Of a stretch of 64,000 nucleotides of DNA, positions 53,030 through 61,365 are shown piece after piece (positions within the stretch are counted from its first letter, which is position 1; every line of letters begins with the position of its first letter). Origin of the DNA: VXYL01 sp965208525 (GTDB taxonomy: Bacteria; Pseudomonadota; Gammaproteobacteria; Pseudomonadales; Azotimanducaceae); contig OZ242340.1 of assembly GCA_965208525.1 (NCBI GenBank), positions 124,001 through 188,000 on the forward strand. The letters are read 5' to 3'. The notes under the pieces are model-generated. The model was given only the letters and a program-made list of their open reading frames with translations, was not told where the DNA came from and made no database searches. The translations under genes were made by a program, and so were the position numbers.

Positions 53030-53042
53030 GTTATAACGTAAC
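53030..53042 (+). promoter_or_regulatory. Zur-box-like operator
   Basis: GTTATAACGTAAC, an imperfect palindrome closely like the Zur consensus core GTTATAATATAAC, stands alone in GC-rich DNA and lies upstream of a MerC-like gene and a zur gene. Zinc-dependent autoregulation is therefore likely. Confidence 0.65.
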
Positions 53043-53176
53043 GTTTTCACCCGAGGGAGCGCTACGTGGCGCTGGAATCAAAGCCGGTCATCCAATCGCC
53101 GATCTTGGCGGAAGGGCAAGCTGGAACACTGGTCGATCATCGTGGCGCACCGCACGATGGTTCCGGGACGATTGCC

Positions 53177-53632
53177 ATGGACCTGCTTGGTGCCAGGAGC
53201 GTCCGCTGGAGTGCGGCAGCGCGTCCGGACCTGTACGCAGCGGGGCTGTCGATGCTCTGCGTGCTGCACTGCGTTGCCTTGCCTGTGCTGGTGGCGTTCA
53301 TGCCCATGGTCGCGCAGGCCGCCGAAAGTGAACTCGTGCACAAGCTCCTGGTCCTTGCCGCCGTTCCCGTGAGCCTCCGCGTGGTTTGGCAAGCCCGGTC
53401 GGTGACCGGCAACCGATTGTTCTTCGGCGTAGTTTTGGCTGGCCTTGCACTCTTGTTGCTAGCCGCATTCGCAGAACCCGTCTCCGCATACGAGGAACCG
53501 GTCACGGTCTTCGGCGGTGCGCTCCTGATCTCGGCGCACATCTGGCACTGGCTGCGAAAGTGTGGCGGTGGCAGCGTTCCCAGCGCGCCGATGGAATCGA
53601 GCGAGTGCCTCGACTGTCGGTGTCCGGAGTAA
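53177..53632 (+). CDS. MerC-domain membrane protein, probably zinc-regulated
   Basis: About 151 residues with four hydrophobic segments: LYAAGLSMLCVLHCVALPVL with the Cys pair CVLHC typical of MerC, then LLVLAAVPVSLRVVW, FGVVLAGLALLLLAAF and TVFGGALLISAHIWHWL. The C-terminus has extra Cys (CLDCRC). MerC is a mercury transporter, but family members are often under Zur and may move zinc. An in-frame GTG at 53066 is an alternative start, though it leaves only 23 bp after the Zur box. zur follows 37 bp downstream. Confidence 0.8.
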   Translation: MDLLGARSVRWSAAARPDLYAAGLSMLCVLHCVALPVLVAFMPMVAQAAESELVHKLLVLAAVPVSLRVVWQARSVTGNRLFFGVVLAGLALLLLAAFAEPVSAYEEPVTVFGGALLISAHIWHWLRKCGGGSVPSAPMESSECLDCRCPE

Positions 53633-53669
53633 CCGGAAGTGCATTGCGGACTTCGGAGGATGGTTCGAG

Positions 53670-54137
53670 TTGGCTAGGCGGCCGCCAAGCGCGCCCCTCG
53701 CTGCGAAGTGGCAAAAGCTCGCCGAAGGCCGTTGCGCAGAGCGAGGCGAGCGACTAACGCCGGCTCGCCTCGCCGTTTATGCCGAAATGCTGGCCCACGA
53801 CCGACCCCTTTCCGCCTACGAACTCATTGGCCTCTTGGAGGAGCGCCAGAAGCGCAAGATCGCCCCCCTCACCGTGTACCGCCACCTCGACTTCCTCATG
53901 CGCGTGGGCCTCGTCCACCGCCTTCGATCCGCCCACACCTACATGCCCTGCGACCACCCGGATCACACCCACGAAAGCCAGTTCCTCCTCTGCTCATCCT
54001 GCGGCCACGTGGACGAAGTGGAATCGACCGGCCTAGAAACGCTGCTGGCCCAGATCGCAAACGAGCGCGGCTTCCGCCCAAACAACACCGTCGTCGAAGT
54101 CACGGGCGTCTGCGGCACCTGCGCCGAGCAAGGCTGA
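53670..54137 (+). CDS. zur: zinc uptake regulator Zur (Fur family)
   Basis: 155 residues from a TTG start with GGAGGA nine bases before. The winged helix reads LTPARLAVYAEMLAHDRPLS, then LTVYRHLDFLMRVGLVHRLR; HPDHTHESQFLLCSSCGHVD follows. Both structural zinc CxxC pairs are kept (LLCSSC and VCGTC), unlike the Fur at 11749. It would repress zinc-uptake genes. Gene order, Zur-box then MerC-like then zur, implies a self-controlled operon. Confidence 0.88.
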   Translation: MARRPPSAPLAAKWQKLAEGRCAERGERLTPARLAVYAEMLAHDRPLSAYELIGLLEERQKRKIAPLTVYRHLDFLMRVGLVHRLRSAHTYMPCDHPDHTHESQFLLCSSCGHVDEVESTGLETLLAQIANERGFRPNNTVVEVTGVCGTCAEQG

Positions 54138-54189
54138 CCGCTCCTCGCGCGAACGCGAGGCTGCAGGACTTGACTCGAAGCGAAGGCCC

Positions 54190-54305
54190 TTGGAGCGAGC
54201 GCGTCCCGCCTCGCACGCGCCGATAGGCGCGCAGGTCTTGAGGAATGCACTTGCGCATGAACGCCCTGCGGCGCGTTTCGAGGGCGAGACGCCCGCGCCC
54301 CCAAA
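54190..54305. repeat. diverged composite palindromic repeat
   Basis: Blocks CGCACGCGCCGATAGGCGCG, then CCCTGCGGCGCG and GAGGGCGAGACGCCCGCGC, resembling the repeats at 41050 and 48092 but more decayed. It fills most of the 310-bp spacer between zur and tRNA-Ser. A TAAAAT hexamer at about 54434 may be the tRNA promoter -10. Confidence 0.55.
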
Positions 54306-54447
54306 GGGCCGTTTGGAGGTGGACCGAGTCTAAGTTCCGCGCCCGTCGGCGACCCAGCGTCCTCGGCGGGCCGGAACTCCCAGCAGGCACGCTTCCGACC
54401 ATTTCCGTCCCGAAAAGCGCGGGGTACATCGGCTAAAATCCTGCCCC

Positions 54448-54538
54448 GGAGAGGTGCCAGAGCTGGTCGAATGGGCCTGACTCGAAATCAGGTGTGTCCT
54501 TACGGGCACCCAGGGTTCGAATCCCTGCCTCTCCGCCA
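54448..54538 (+). tRNA. serU: tRNA-Ser(CGA)
   Basis: A 91-nt gene with acceptor GGAGAGG/CCTCTCC, anticodon stem CCTGA/TCAGG, loop CTCGAAA (anticodon CGA), a long variable arm (GTGTCC.. GGGCAC), T-arm CAGGGTTCGAATCCCTG and encoded CCA. The long arm and anticodon mark a class II serine tRNA reading UCG. Its last 14 bases are duplicated at 62668–62681, marking the insertion site of the island that follows. Confidence 0.96.
54525..54538 (+). other. attachment site, left (tRNA 3' end)
   Basis: CTGCCTCTCCGCCA, the last 14 bases of tRNA-Ser including CCA. It keeps the tRNA intact after integration. Identical to the sequence at 62668. Confidence 0.8.
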
Positions 54539-54570
54539 ATGAATAAATTAAAACAATAGCTTATAGGACG

Positions 54571-54588
54571 CGTACCCCAATACGTACC
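54571..54588 (+). other. putative integrase arm-type site, left
   Basis: CGTACCCCAATACGTACC, 33 bp inside the left junction. It matches the site at 62515 in 17 of 18 bases and in the same orientation, as expected for arm-type sites bound by the integrase N-terminal domain. The remainder of 54589–55074 has no convincing gene. Confidence 0.5.
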
Positions 54589-55074
54589 ACAAACTTGAGC
54601 GGCTTGGCTCCCCGAAACCGCGCGAAATCCGGTGCAACTTCCCGGGTCGCCCGGACCTTCGTCTCGTCGGCCTCGACGGCGATGGCACCTCGCCGCCGCA
54701 TCACGCACGCGCAGTGGAACGCGGTTCCTCGGTTCGCGCGGCAACCTCCCCGAGACATGACGGTGGAGCCATCCCAAAGACCGCGGCAGCGGCCTCGACG
54801 ATTGCGTCACGGCACCCGTCGCGGAGCGGGTGCCCCAAATGCGCCGCCTTATGGGCACACAGTCTTCGCCGAGTCCGGCGAGAAGCCCCTTGTGCCTCCG
54901 ACGACCCTTCCGATCGGGGACGGCCCGCACCGCCGAGTGAACGCCGGGCCGGTGCCTGGCGGTGTTTCCGCACCGCGACCCTGCCAGCGGTCGGTCTGTG
55001 CGGCCCGGGCATGGAGAAGCCAGACGCTGTCCGCCCTTCGAACCGTCAGGTCGCGGTCCCTCGTCGAGGGCGAC

Positions 55075-55275
55075 TCAGGGCACGAGTTGGTCCATCCGGC
55101 TTTCGAGCCGGCTCAGCCGCGCCGTGGTCGCCGCCATGTTGGCCGCCAGTCCGACAACGCCCGCAATCAGCAGGGTCCAGAACCACTCCCACACAAGGAA
55201 GGGCGCTGCAACCAAGCAGGGGATCGCGACGAACGCCCCGACCCGCCCGAGCCACCTCCACGTGCTGTCCGCCAT
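55075..55275 (-). CDS. small membrane protein
   Basis: 66 residues: MADSTWRWLGRVGAFVAIPC, then LVAAPFLVWEWFWTLLIAGV and a second hydrophobic stretch, ending in a short coiled coil (ARLSRLESRMDQLVP). Two close membrane segments with a cytoplasmic or periplasmic helix are likely. A longer start at 55290 exists. No family is recognised. It is divergent from the EEP-domain gene within the island. Confidence 0.5.
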   Translation of the reverse strand: MADSTWRWLGRVGAFVAIPCLVAAPFLVWEWFWTLLIAGVVGLAANMAATTARLSRLESRMDQLVP

Positions 55276-55380
55276 CGTCCTTCTCCACAACTCGCGCTTG
55301 AGTGGGAGTGGGATCCTAGCCCAGCTCCTTCGCCCATCCTCCAGCCATCAACTCCAACATCCCGACCCGAGGAACCGCCC

Positions 55381-56271
55381 ATGTCCCGCCCGGCCAAACG
55401 TCCCCAGTCGACCGCGGCGCCGCCCACCGCCCTCCCCAGCACAGGAGCCCTGGCGATTGCCTGTCTCTGCGGCGCGCTCGTCTCCTCCGCTGCCGTCCTC
55501 GAACTCGCCGTGGTCTCCTACAACGTCGAGTCCGATGCCGACACCGCCGTCGAGCAGGTCGCCCGCGACATTGCCCGCATCCCCCCCTCCCACCTCTGGG
55601 GCCTCTCGGAAGTCAGCCCTCGCGACTTCGAGGCGTACCGGGCCGCCATCGGCCGCGACCGCGCCATCGTGCAGGGCACCACCGGCCGCTCGGACCGCCT
55701 CGCGATCGTCTACGACCCGCGCGTCCTCTCGCCCGTCGGGCAGCCCGTCGAACTCTTCGCCGCCGGCGGCTCCCGCCATCCGCTCCTGGCGCGGTTCCGC
55801 ATCGCCGGCACCCGCCACGAGATGTTTGTCGTCGCCAACCACCTCCAGCGCGGCAACGCCGAGACGCGACAGGCCCAGGCGCGCTGGCTCAACCGGTGGG
55901 CGGCCGACCTCGCCGCCGCCGCAGAGCCGCCCCCGATCCTGCTTCTCGGCGACTTCAACTTCGACGTCGACCCCCAGACCAGGGCGGGCAACCGCACCTA
56001 CGACCTCTTCCGCGCCGGCGACGCCTTCCGCTGGATCAGGCCCGCGTGCGTCGACGAGGGCACGTGCCCGGCCACCGGCACGGGCTGCAACCCCCGCTAC
56101 ACGAGCATCCTCGACTTCCACTTCCTCGCCGGCGGAGCCGCCGACTGGCCCGCCAGCGCCGAGATCCTGTTTCGGGACGACGCCGCGTACTGCGACAGGG
56201 AGGCAGCCGGCGGCTCCGACCATCGGCCGGTCCGTGCCGTCATTGCCGTTCCCGGTCCCCACGAACCGTAG
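55381..56271 (+). CDS. endonuclease/exonuclease/phosphatase (EEP) domain protein, exported
   Basis: 296 residues with a hydrophobic N-terminal segment (GALAIACLCGALVSSAAVLE) that looks like a signal or anchor. The EEP fold follows: AVVSYNVESDADTAVEQVAR, LWGLSEVSPRDFEAY with the catalytic Glu, LLLGDFNFDVDPQT with DxN, and GGSDHRPVRAVI with the final Asp–His. Such enzymes cleave phosphodiesters in nucleic acids or lipids. The codons are extremely C-ending, like the flanking island DNA. The frame is open upstream, but without similarity. Confidence 0.85.
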   Translation: MSRPAKRPQSTAAPPTALPSTGALAIACLCGALVSSAAVLELAVVSYNVESDADTAVEQVARDIARIPPSHLWGLSEVSPRDFEAYRAAIGRDRAIVQGTTGRSDRLAIVYDPRVLSPVGQPVELFAAGGSRHPLLARFRIAGTRHEMFVVANHLQRGNAETRQAQARWLNRWAADLAAAAEPPPILLLGDFNFDVDPQTRAGNRTYDLFRAGDAFRWIRPACVDEGTCPATGTGCNPRYTSILDFHFLAGGAADWPASAEILFRDDAAYCDREAAGGSDHRPVRAVIAVPGPHEP

Positions 56272-56997
56272 CCCCATGCCGGCCCCGACTCCGGCAGCCG
56301 TTGCCGCGCCCGGCACCCCTGCGCCCAAGACGCACGGCATGGGCTGCGACGTCAACGACGCGGCGTCTCTCCGGATCGGATTGCGGCAGGCGGGAATGCG
56401 GCCGCGCCCCGCAGCCGCACGGGCCGGCGGGGCGGGCGTGGTCAGCTCAGTTTTGATGGGCGATCCACCGGCCTCGAATCGAGACCTGCGGAGCCGCAGA
56501 CTTGCTGCGTAAAGCCCTCGACGCCATTTGCGCTGCCGTCCCAGAGGCGGCGGCTGCGGCGCGTCGTCGCCGACGTTGGCCGCGAGCCCGGTTTCGGCCC
56601 GACGCCCCGTCGCAGCTGCTCCCTCTCGGAGCACGCCAGAAAGCCATTCCGGCGCTGCGCGGTTCGTCGCGCCACGGTTCAGGCGGCTTCATCGCCGGGC
56701 TTCGCCCGAACCCGCGTGGCCCCGGAAGAGTCCGCGCGGCAGCCGCCTGCCGTGAGTTGGATCGAGCCCCCATCGCGTGCGATGTGGCCCGCCGTGCCTT
56801 GTCGGTGCGTCTGCCCGGGCAGCGCCATTACAGCGCTGCGGCACTGGGTCGCCTGGTGGCGCCTTACGTCGGCCTTGCCGACCACGCCGCGTCATGCGCG
56901 GCAGGGAACGGGGGAGACCCTAGCACGCCGTCACGACGGCCGCACTACCGATTTTCTTACCCGGTCCCTCACCGCCGCTGGCCTCGATGCCGCTTCC

Positions 56998-57090
56998 GCC
57001 GCCTGTCACTACACCTTCGCCGCACCGCCGGCGATTCCTCGCTCCGTGCGTGCGACGTCCTGCGACGCCCTCCGTGTAGTGACAGGCGGC
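56998..57090. repeat. 17-bp perfect inverted repeat with 59-bp loop
   Basis: GCCGCCTGTCACTACAC (56998–57014) and its exact complement (57074–57090). It lies in a 1.1-kb stretch (56272–57382) without a convincing gene in either strand; long open frames there are GC-driven. It may be the end pair of a small decayed element or a structured RNA. Confidence 0.55.
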
Positions 57091-57382
57091 TCAGCCGCGC
57101 CAACGTCAGTCACCTCGACGAACTCTCGCCGGCATCGATCGAAACGACCTCGCGCCAACCGCGCGCCAGGACCAGGTTCCCAGCTGCGCGGACAACCAAT
57201 GAGAACCGGCAAGCGTGCCGTCCTTCTTGCAGTACATCAGCACCAAGCGGCAAGTCGGTCATCGCGAGAAGTCTCGAGAGGAGGACTACGAAGGAGCAAT
57301 CTACGAGGTCGATCCCATGGGGACAGACCAGCCACAGCGGATGGCTGGGCTTTAGCCCCAAGGGCGATCTCGTACCGGTATT

Positions 57383-57760
57383 CTAGCCCTGCGATCCGTT
57401 GCCGACCAACTTGAGCACATCTAGCGCAGCCCTGAGGTACGGCACGCCACGGTTGAACAGTTCGATGAATCGGTCATGGATATCCTGGTCGACATCAACG
57501 GCGTGGAGAAAATCGTAGCCATCGTTTGTGATTCTCGCCCGATGCCGTTCGGGCCCGATCCAAATCGCGTGTCCAATATCGACGAGCAACTCCAGATTGT
57601 GGCGCTCCGCCATATCTTCAGAGCTCATGTCGAACACTTCGACCGACATGATCCCGCCCGCCGGGTCGTCGGACATCTTGCGAAGGAGCTCGATCATCTG
57701 TTCGGGGTCTCTCACGTCGAGGTTCCATCCCGCGCCTTCGCGCCCAATTGCGTGCCACAA
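57383..57760 (-). CDS. DUF2513-like protein
   Basis: 125 residues: LDVRDPEQMIELLRKMSDDP, then MAERHNLELLVDIGHAI and ARITNDGYDFLHAVDVDQDI. The 'R(L/I)T..G(H/Y)DFL' segment after a helix–helix start is the pattern of DUF2513, a small phage- and island-associated family of unknown function. A winged-helix-like fold is often assumed. Base composition is lower in GC than the chromosomal genes, in line with a mobile origin. Confidence 0.65.
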   Translation of the reverse strand: MWHAIGREGAGWNLDVRDPEQMIELLRKMSDDPAGGIMSVEVFDMSSEDMAERHNLELLVDIGHAIWIGPERHRARITNDGYDFLHAVDVDQDIHDRFIELFNRGVPYLRAALDVLKLVGNGSQG

Positions 57761-57967
57761 TCTTGCAACGACCCGCCCGATGGCCTAGCCGCGGGAGCGT
57801 TGGCGCTCACGCTTCGTTCCATACGATCTCTGAAGCTCCACAGGGGAAGTATCAAGGACGTTAAGCCTGCGTGCTATGACGGACCTTTACAGTTCGGTCG
57901 GCGCAAAACCGGTCATCCGTTAGATCGTTTTGGTATAAGCTTATGCTTGCAGGCTAATTGTCACTGC

Positions 57968-58043
57968 TGGAGTCCCCGGTCGGACTCGAACCGACGTACC
58001 GGGGAATGCCTCTCCCCGTGCATATCCACTCGGCCACGGAGAC
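57968..58043 (-). tRNA. tRNA-like gene with non-canonical anticodon loop
   Basis: A 76-nt sequence with acceptor GTCTCCG/CGGGGAC, 5-bp anticodon stem GGGGA/TCCCC, T-arm GTCGGTTCGAGTCCGAC and encoded TCCA. The anticodon loop GAGGCAT has A, not U, at position 33; positions 34–36 would read GGC. The D stem has only about two pairs. TGGA just upstream of the 5' end can pair with the 3' TCCA. It may be a decayed or unusual mobile-element tRNA. Confidence 0.5.
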
Positions 58044-58088
58044 TCCAGCGCCGTAATTACAGCCCCGCCCCGTCTAATTGGGTTTACG

Positions 58089-58163
58089 TGGCGCTCCCGG
58101 ACGGATTCAAACCGTCATCTCCGTCTTCGGCAAAGCGGGCTCTATTCATTAAGCTACGGGAGC
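58089..58163 (-). tRNA. tRNA-like gene, possible tRNA-Gly(GCC)
   Basis: A 75-nt sequence with acceptor GCTCCCG/CGGGAGC, D stem GCTT/GAGC, T-arm GACGGTTTGAATCCGTC and encoded GCCA. The anticodon loop TTGCCGA would give anticodon GCC, but the anticodon stem needs a bulged A, and the D loop lacks the usual GG pair. As with its neighbour 45 bp away, the four bases before the 5' end (TGGC) complement the 3' GCCA. Degenerate or atypical island tRNA. Confidence 0.5.
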
Positions 58164-58402
58164 GCCACGGAATTACGGTTCCCCAGGTGGCATCCCCGCG
58201 ATTTTGCCCAGAGTCACCCTCTAGATGCCTCTGTGAGGGTTGTATGACCGGATTTCGGGCTGTTCTGGCGGTTTCCCGCCGTTTTCAGGCCGTCCGGCCG
58301 AAACCCCAAACTGTAAAGGGCCTTGTTCTAGCCCCGGCGTGATCGGTTTCACGCCCGCGCAAGGTTGCGATCTTGCATAAAAAGTATTAAAATCAATTAG
58401 TT

Positions 58403-59347
58403 ATGAAAAGTGGAGGCACAATCGTGCGGGATCCCGACCAAGCCTCGTTCGCGATTTCCGTCATGAAGCCGCCGCCGACATGTGGTTTGAATCTGTACTC
58501 TGGCCAGTCGGCCGAACATGCGGCCATTGCGGCTCGATGGACACAAAGGAGACTCCGTCAGGGCGGCCTCAACCCTATTGGTGTCCAAGTTGCCGCCGTC
58601 ACTTCAGTGTGCGCACAGGCACGACGATGGCACTCAAACCTCAAACTCCGTAAGTGGGTGCTGTCGATCTACCTGTTCGTGTCGCGACCCAAGGGCATCA
58701 GCAGCAAGCAGCTCGCCAAGGACGTAGGCGTTTACCAGCCCTCCGCCTGGCACCTGTTGCACCGGCTCCGGGATGGTGGGAGGTCGGGGTCCTCGAGGAA
58801 CCATTCGACGGCGTGGTCGAAGTGGACGAGACCTACGTAGGTGGTCTGCGGCGGAACATGTCTAAGGCCAAACGACGCCAGCTAGGCTATTGGGGCACTG
58901 GGCCAACGGCAAACCCGAACACCACGCCAATCGTGGGCATCAAGGATCGACCGACCAACAAAGTGCGGGTGGTCGCTGTGCGCCGGCGGCACTGGTCAGG
59001 CAGCACGTCGATTGATCCGCGAGAATGTGTCTCCATACGCTACCGTGTACACGGACGGATCAACGATCTACAAACAAGTGCCGCAGAACCGCGAAGTTGT
59101 CCGGCACGACCTGGGCGAGTACGTCCGGGGCGACGTGCATACGAACGGGATCGAGTCGTTCTGGGCAATCGTGAAGCGAGCGCACAAGGGCACCTACCAC
59201 AGCATGAGTCCGAAGCACATGCACCGATACGCGGCCGAGTTTGCTGGTCGTCACAACGTCAGAGACAAGGACACGTTAGCACGGATGCGCGACGTGGTGA
59301 CCCGCATGATTGGGCGGTCATTGACGTACCGATATCTGGTGAGTTGA
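58403..59347 (+). pseudogene. IS1595-family (ISXO2-like) transposase, frameshifted
   Basis: Pieces of one transposase appear in shifting frames. First a zinc ribbon (TCGHCGSMDTKETPSGRPQP, then WCPSCRRHFSVRTGTTMAL). Then LRKWVLSIYLFVSRPKGISS and KQLAKDVGVYQPSAWHLLHR. Then VVEVDETYVGGLRRNMSKAK. Finally ENVSPYATVYTDGS and YVRGDVHTNGIESFWAIVKR. The acidic catalytic residues survive, but at least three frameshifts separate the blocks, so it is inactive. Clear terminal inverted repeats were not found. The 260 bp before it and 144 bp after it hold no gene. Confidence 0.88.
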
Positions 59348-59491
59348 GGCGAGACTGCAAAAGGAGGTTGACCGGCGGCTCGGCACAACGATGAGGAGTT
59401 GGGCTTCTAGCCTCAATTGGTCACCTCAAAGTTCCCGACCGCCGGCCAACCTGCACCTTACAGCAACCACGTCCAGAACACCAACGCCTGC

Positions 59492-59761
59492 TTACCGTTT
59501 CTCCAATATGGTGCCTAGTTGGATCAGAGCCATAGCCTGACCATCTAGATGGGCGTTGCTGAATCTACGATGTCGTTCGGACGAGTCGCGCGCCTGCTCA
59601 TCCTGGTGATTAAGCTCCACTGCCTCTTCGTATCGGGAAAGCTGCTCCTTCGTTAGCTGATTCCCAGCGATTTGCAGTAATACGTGGATCTTGCCCTGCA
59701 TTTGTTCAATGAAATATTGCATCTCTTGGAGCGTGCGCCGTTCATCCCTCGATATTGTCAT
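59492..59761 (-). CDS. hypothetical protein, coiled-coil-like
   Basis: 89 residues starting MTISRDERRTLQEMQYFIEQ. The protein is helical and charged (MQGKIHVLLQIAGNQLTKEQ, then LSRYEEAVELNHQDEQARDS). No family is recognised. It lies two bases after the GIY-YIG gene's stop, so the pair is an operon inside the island. Confidence 0.6.
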   Translation of the reverse strand: MTISRDERRTLQEMQYFIEQMQGKIHVLLQIAGNQLTKEQLSRYEEAVELNHQDEQARDSSERHRRFSNAHLDGQAMALIQLGTILEKR

Positions 59762-59763
59762 GG

Positions 59764-60192
59764 TCAGTCCTGATCTGGTACGCGTGGCCACACCCTGTTG
59801 ATAACAGGGATCGAGCCGTAATGTTGGTAAAACTCAGTGATGAGGTGGGCTTCGAGTGCGCCCGGTTCTCTGTCGCCGGCAAGGAACCACGCACAAGATG
59901 CCCCGAACGCCGCACCATACTGGTATCGAGGCCACCACCAACGTTCCCAGTAGTTGGCAGCGGCTCCTTCAATGTGACGACGATGCTGAATCAATCGGTC
60001 ACGTAGGTTGTCAGCCTTACCGATGTAGTAGACTGGCGACGTTCCCCACGGGTAGACCATAGCCGTATCGACAGACGCTCCTAGGACGTACGCGCCGCTT
60101 TCGTCAGGCAGGTCGCCTTCGTCTGCCGTCAGCAGATCAAGTGAGCCGGATGGCCACTCCTCGAAGTGGAACCGGAGGTGGAAATCCTTCAT
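59764..60192 (-). CDS. GIY-YIG nuclease-like protein
   Basis: 142 residues. The core SPVYYIGKADNLRDRLIQHR has the GIY-YIG-type strand (YYIGK) and the conserved Arg in NLRDRL; the Glu is probably in PGALEAHLITEFYQHYG. The N-terminus FHLRFHFEEWPSGSLDLLTA is not part of the nuclease core. The usual first GIY is replaced by AYVLGAS/SPVYYIG spacing, so activity is uncertain. Lower GC than chromosomal genes. Operon with the 89-residue protein. Confidence 0.7.
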   Translation of the reverse strand: MKDFHLRFHFEEWPSGSLDLLTADEGDLPDESGAYVLGASVDTAMVYPWGTSPVYYIGKADNLRDRLIQHRRHIEGAAANYWERWWWPRYQYGAAFGASCAWFLAGDREPGALEAHLITEFYQHYGSIPVINRVWPRVPDQD

Positions 60193-60477
60193 GCAAGCCC
60201 TCTGCCCAGTCTAGGTTCCGGCTTCCACGAAGGGTGCCGGGCCGTTAGACCGAACCAACGACTAGAAGGAACGTGCCGCCTATTCGCCACGCCGGGTAGC
60301 TACTCCCGGCGTCGTGTCAGGCTCTTGTATTCGGCGGCTAACCCGGCAAGCGGGCAGCCGTCGGTTCGGTCTGACGGGAAGTCCATCACACGGATGGGCG
60401 AATCGTCAAGCAGATCGTGCGACAATGAGCGGAAGGGAGTACGGCGCGTGTGTGAGCGCGCCGTGTCAATGGCAACC

Positions 60478-60517
60478 GAAAATGTCCGGGTTTCGGCAAT
60501 TGAAAATGTCCGGGTTT
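60478..60517. repeat. tandem 16-bp repeat
   Basis: GAAAATGTCCGGGTTT occurs at 60478–60493 and 60502–60517, 24 bp apart, in the 584-bp stretch 60193–60776 that otherwise holds no convincing gene. It resembles a remnant of insertion-sequence termini, but I cannot assign a family. Confidence 0.55.
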
Positions 60518-60776
60518 TGCCCGGCAGCGGAGTGCGTGATCGGGCCTGAGCGCGCGCTTGCTTGCACGAGTGCGGCGCGCCAAAACCCACACCATAGGGC
60601 GCGCCGCCGCATCCTTTCGCTGCAAGCGCGCGCGGCGGGCGTTGGTGTTCGTCGCCGCCGATTCCCGGTCGCCACATTCCGGATAAGGCGCGCGGGAACG
60701 ACTCCGCTCGCGCTGATTGGTGCAGTGTTGGGTGCAGGCGTCGGATGATGGATTGCCGGACGCAGAGGGGGCAACG

Positions 60777-61181
60777 ATGAAGCGATCGCGAGTTGTCGAT
60801 GGACATGCCGCCGTCGACGCAATACATGGGCTGGCGCGGGAACATCCGCATCTTGCACACCACATCGAACGCTTGGGCCTTGAGTTTCTTAGCCACGCGA
60901 AGTGCCTGCGACACGGCCGCGCGCGACGCACTTACGACTTGGGCTTCGTCGATGACCGTTGGCAGTTCGCCGACCTGACCGCCACACCGGGGAAGCACAA
61001 CCGGGCAACCGATGGACAGCTTCAAGTCCAGTTGCGCTACAGGGGCGACCGCGACATTCCGCCATTCAAGCTCAAGGAGGGCTTGAGAAGCGAGTCTGAT
61101 GCCGGGTGGCATGCGACGCAAATAGCGGAAGATGGTGACGTGACTCCCTTGCTCAGTGCCATCAAGTCCGTCCTCGGATAG
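60777..61181 (+). CDS. hypothetical island protein
   Basis: 134 residues starting MKRSRVVDGHAAVDAIHGLA. A helical N-terminus is followed by a strand-rich part (RRTYDLGFVDDRWQFADLTA, then GQLQVQLRYRGDRDIPPFKL). It looks like real protein sequence because of its balanced composition, but no family is recognised. A large opposite-strand frame overlaps it and looks less protein-like. Confidence 0.45.
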   Translation: MKRSRVVDGHAAVDAIHGLAREHPHLAHHIERLGLEFLSHAKCLRHGRARRTYDLGFVDDRWQFADLTATPGKHNRATDGQLQVQLRYRGDRDIPPFKLKEGLRSESDAGWHATQIAEDGDVTPLLSAIKSVLG

Positions 61182-61365
61182 GCCGCCACGGATCCCCGTT
61201 GCAACGCCAGCAACGACAAGAGAACGATGAGCGAGGAAGTCAGCTTGACGGACGAGGATGTGGCGATGCTCCATTGGCCGTTCGGCGCGGGCGGCGTTCG
61301 CCGCCGCGGCCGCCGTACCCGCGACAGGGCCAGCCCACACCTGTCGCGGCCTCGACCGAGCGCCC

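Noticed and set aside
54433..54930. A minus-strand frame across tRNA-Ser.
   Set aside because: It runs antisense through the tRNA gene and the att junction; no family features.
57968..58043. Considered as selC (tRNA-Sec), which would support the TGA-containing gene.
   Set aside because: It lacks a UCA anticodon, a long variable arm and the 8-bp acceptor typical of tRNA-Sec; the extended acceptor comes from flanking bases.
60300..61340. A 346-codon minus-strand frame in the island.
   Set aside because: Composition is Arg/Ala shadow-like, it covers the tandem repeats, and the opposite strand has a more protein-like frame at 60777–61181.
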